A stretch of DNA of 7,858 nt from NCBI GenBank assembly GCA_964450725.1, contig CAYVGO010000075.1, forward strand, positions 1 through 7,858. Reading direction: 5' to 3'. The position numbers and the translations under genes were made by a program. Below, piece after piece: positions 7,541 to 7,858 of the stretch (position 1 is its first letter; every line of letters starts with the position of its first letter). Under the pieces are notes generated by a model that was not told the origin of the DNA, did not search any database, and saw nothing but the letters and a program-made list of their open reading frames with translations. The DNA comes from CAYVGO01 sp964450725. Its GTDB lineage: Bacteria > Bacteroidota > Bacteroidia > Bacteroidales > UBA932.

Positions 7541-7548
7541 GAAATATA
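7541..7548 (-). promoter_or_regulatory. Weak candidate -7 element for the operon
   Basis: On the minus strand this reads TATATTTC, one base off the Bacteroidota -7 consensus TAnnTTTG, about 86 bp upstream of the SusC ATG. I find no matching -33 TTG at the usual spacing, so the call is tentative. No better match was seen between 7456 and 7560. Confidence 0.2.
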
Positions 7549-7568
7549 CTCTACGAATAACCTGCAGC

Positions 7569-7602
7569 CGTCATTGCGAGGGTTCTGCCCGAAGCAATCT
7601 CT
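7569..7602 (+). repeat. Dispersed 'ttgcgagg...gaagcaatctct' element, right copy
   Basis: This reads cgtcattgcgagg, then gttctgcc, then cgaagcaatctct. The insertion makes a better hairpin: ttgc (7574-7577) pairs with gcaa (7594-7597), and ggg (7580-7582) with ccc (7588-7590). It is in the opposite orientation to the left copy, so the two form an inverted pair around the operon. Confidence 0.7.
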
Positions 7603-7631
7603 AAAAAACTATGAATATAACAAGATGTTAT

Positions 7632-7858
7632 ACCTCTAAAACCGACTTTCACCCTGCAGCGAAGTACTTTTTAGACCTCTAAAACCGACTTTCACCCTGC
7701 AGCGAAGTACTTTTTAGACCTCTAAAACCGACTTTCACCCTGCAGCGAAGTACTTTTTAGACCTCTAAAACCGACTTTCACCCTGCAGCGAAGTACTTTT
7801 TAGACCTCTAAAACCGACTTTCACCCTGCAGCGAAGTACTTTTTAGACCTCTAAAACC
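7632..7858. repeat. Perfect 43-bp tandem repeat array, five copies plus a 12-bp partial
   Basis: Units start at 7632, 7675, 7718, 7761 and 7804, and a sixth is cut by the window edge at 7847. By eye every copy is identical. Each unit reads acctctaaaaccg, then actttcaccctgcag, then cgaagtactttttag. It contains a ctgcag centre, and an agtact palindrome that becomes agtactttttag at the unit end. The unit's inner part is bounded by ctaaaa and ttttag, an inverted pair. Each junction (for example 7669-7684, ttttagacctctaaaa) folds into a 6-bp stem with loop acct. There are no variable spacers, so it is not CRISPR. A 43-bp unit shifts frame every copy and contains stops on both strands, so it is not coding. 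The array may be longer in the genome, since the window ends inside it. Confidence 0.95.

Noticed and set aside
7456..7631. tRNA, riboswitch or small gene upstream of SusC
   Set aside because: No cloverleaf, conserved riboswitch core or plausible start plus open frame is seen; the stretch is explained by A/T-rich leader and repeats.
7632..7858. CRISPR array
   Set aside because: Copies are directly abutting and identical over the full 43-bp period, with no variable spacers, and no cas genes are present.
7632..7858. Tandem repeat as a coding repeat
   Set aside because: The period of 43 is not a multiple of three, and the unit contains stop triplets on both strands, so no frame stays open for more than about three units.

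Overview
The window is a compact Sus-type polysaccharide utilization locus (PUL) of a low-GC Bacteroidota, most likely a Bacteroidales-like member. The evidence is a SusC/RagA TonB-dependent transporter next to a SusD/RagB lipoprotein, A/T-rich gene starts with no visible Shine-Dalgarno, and loose Bacteroidota-style lipoboxes. The internal run of N and an edge that lies inside a perfect tandem repeat suggest a draft scaffold, perhaps from a metagenome. That origin is inference.

All four genes are on the minus strand, so transcription runs from right to left. The order is a SusC-like outer-membrane transporter (7455-4534), a SusD-like glycan-binding lipoprotein (4513-3041), a SusE-position surface glycan-binding lipoprotein (3023-1674) and a GH30 lipoprotein hydrolase (1677-190). 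Spacings are 20 bp, 17 bp and a 4-bp ATGA overlap, so they almost certainly form one operon. The GH30 sequence looks like subfamily GH30_3, the endo-beta-1,6-glucanases of Bacteroides. The simplest model is that the GH30 cuts beta-1,6-glucan (pustulan-like, fungal or yeast wall, or branched algal glucan) at the cell surface, the SusE-position protein and SusD capture the products, and SusC imports them. No GH3 or other exo-glucosidase and no regulator (hybrid two-component system, SusR-like, or sigma/anti-sigma pair) lies inside the window, so the locus is either minimal or continues outside.

The flanks (1-189 and 7456-7858) have no genes but are full of repeats. Both carry the same 19-bp direct repeat. 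Both carry a 'cgtcNttgcgagg...cgaagcaatctct' dispersed element, in opposite orientations. The right flank ends in a perfect 43-bp tandem array (five full copies plus a partial), whose unit junctions form short hairpins. The left flank has a possible decayed relative of that 43-mer. The SusC N-terminus is interrupted by 84 N (7348-7431) that hide the signal peptide and part of the N-terminal beta-sandwich domain.
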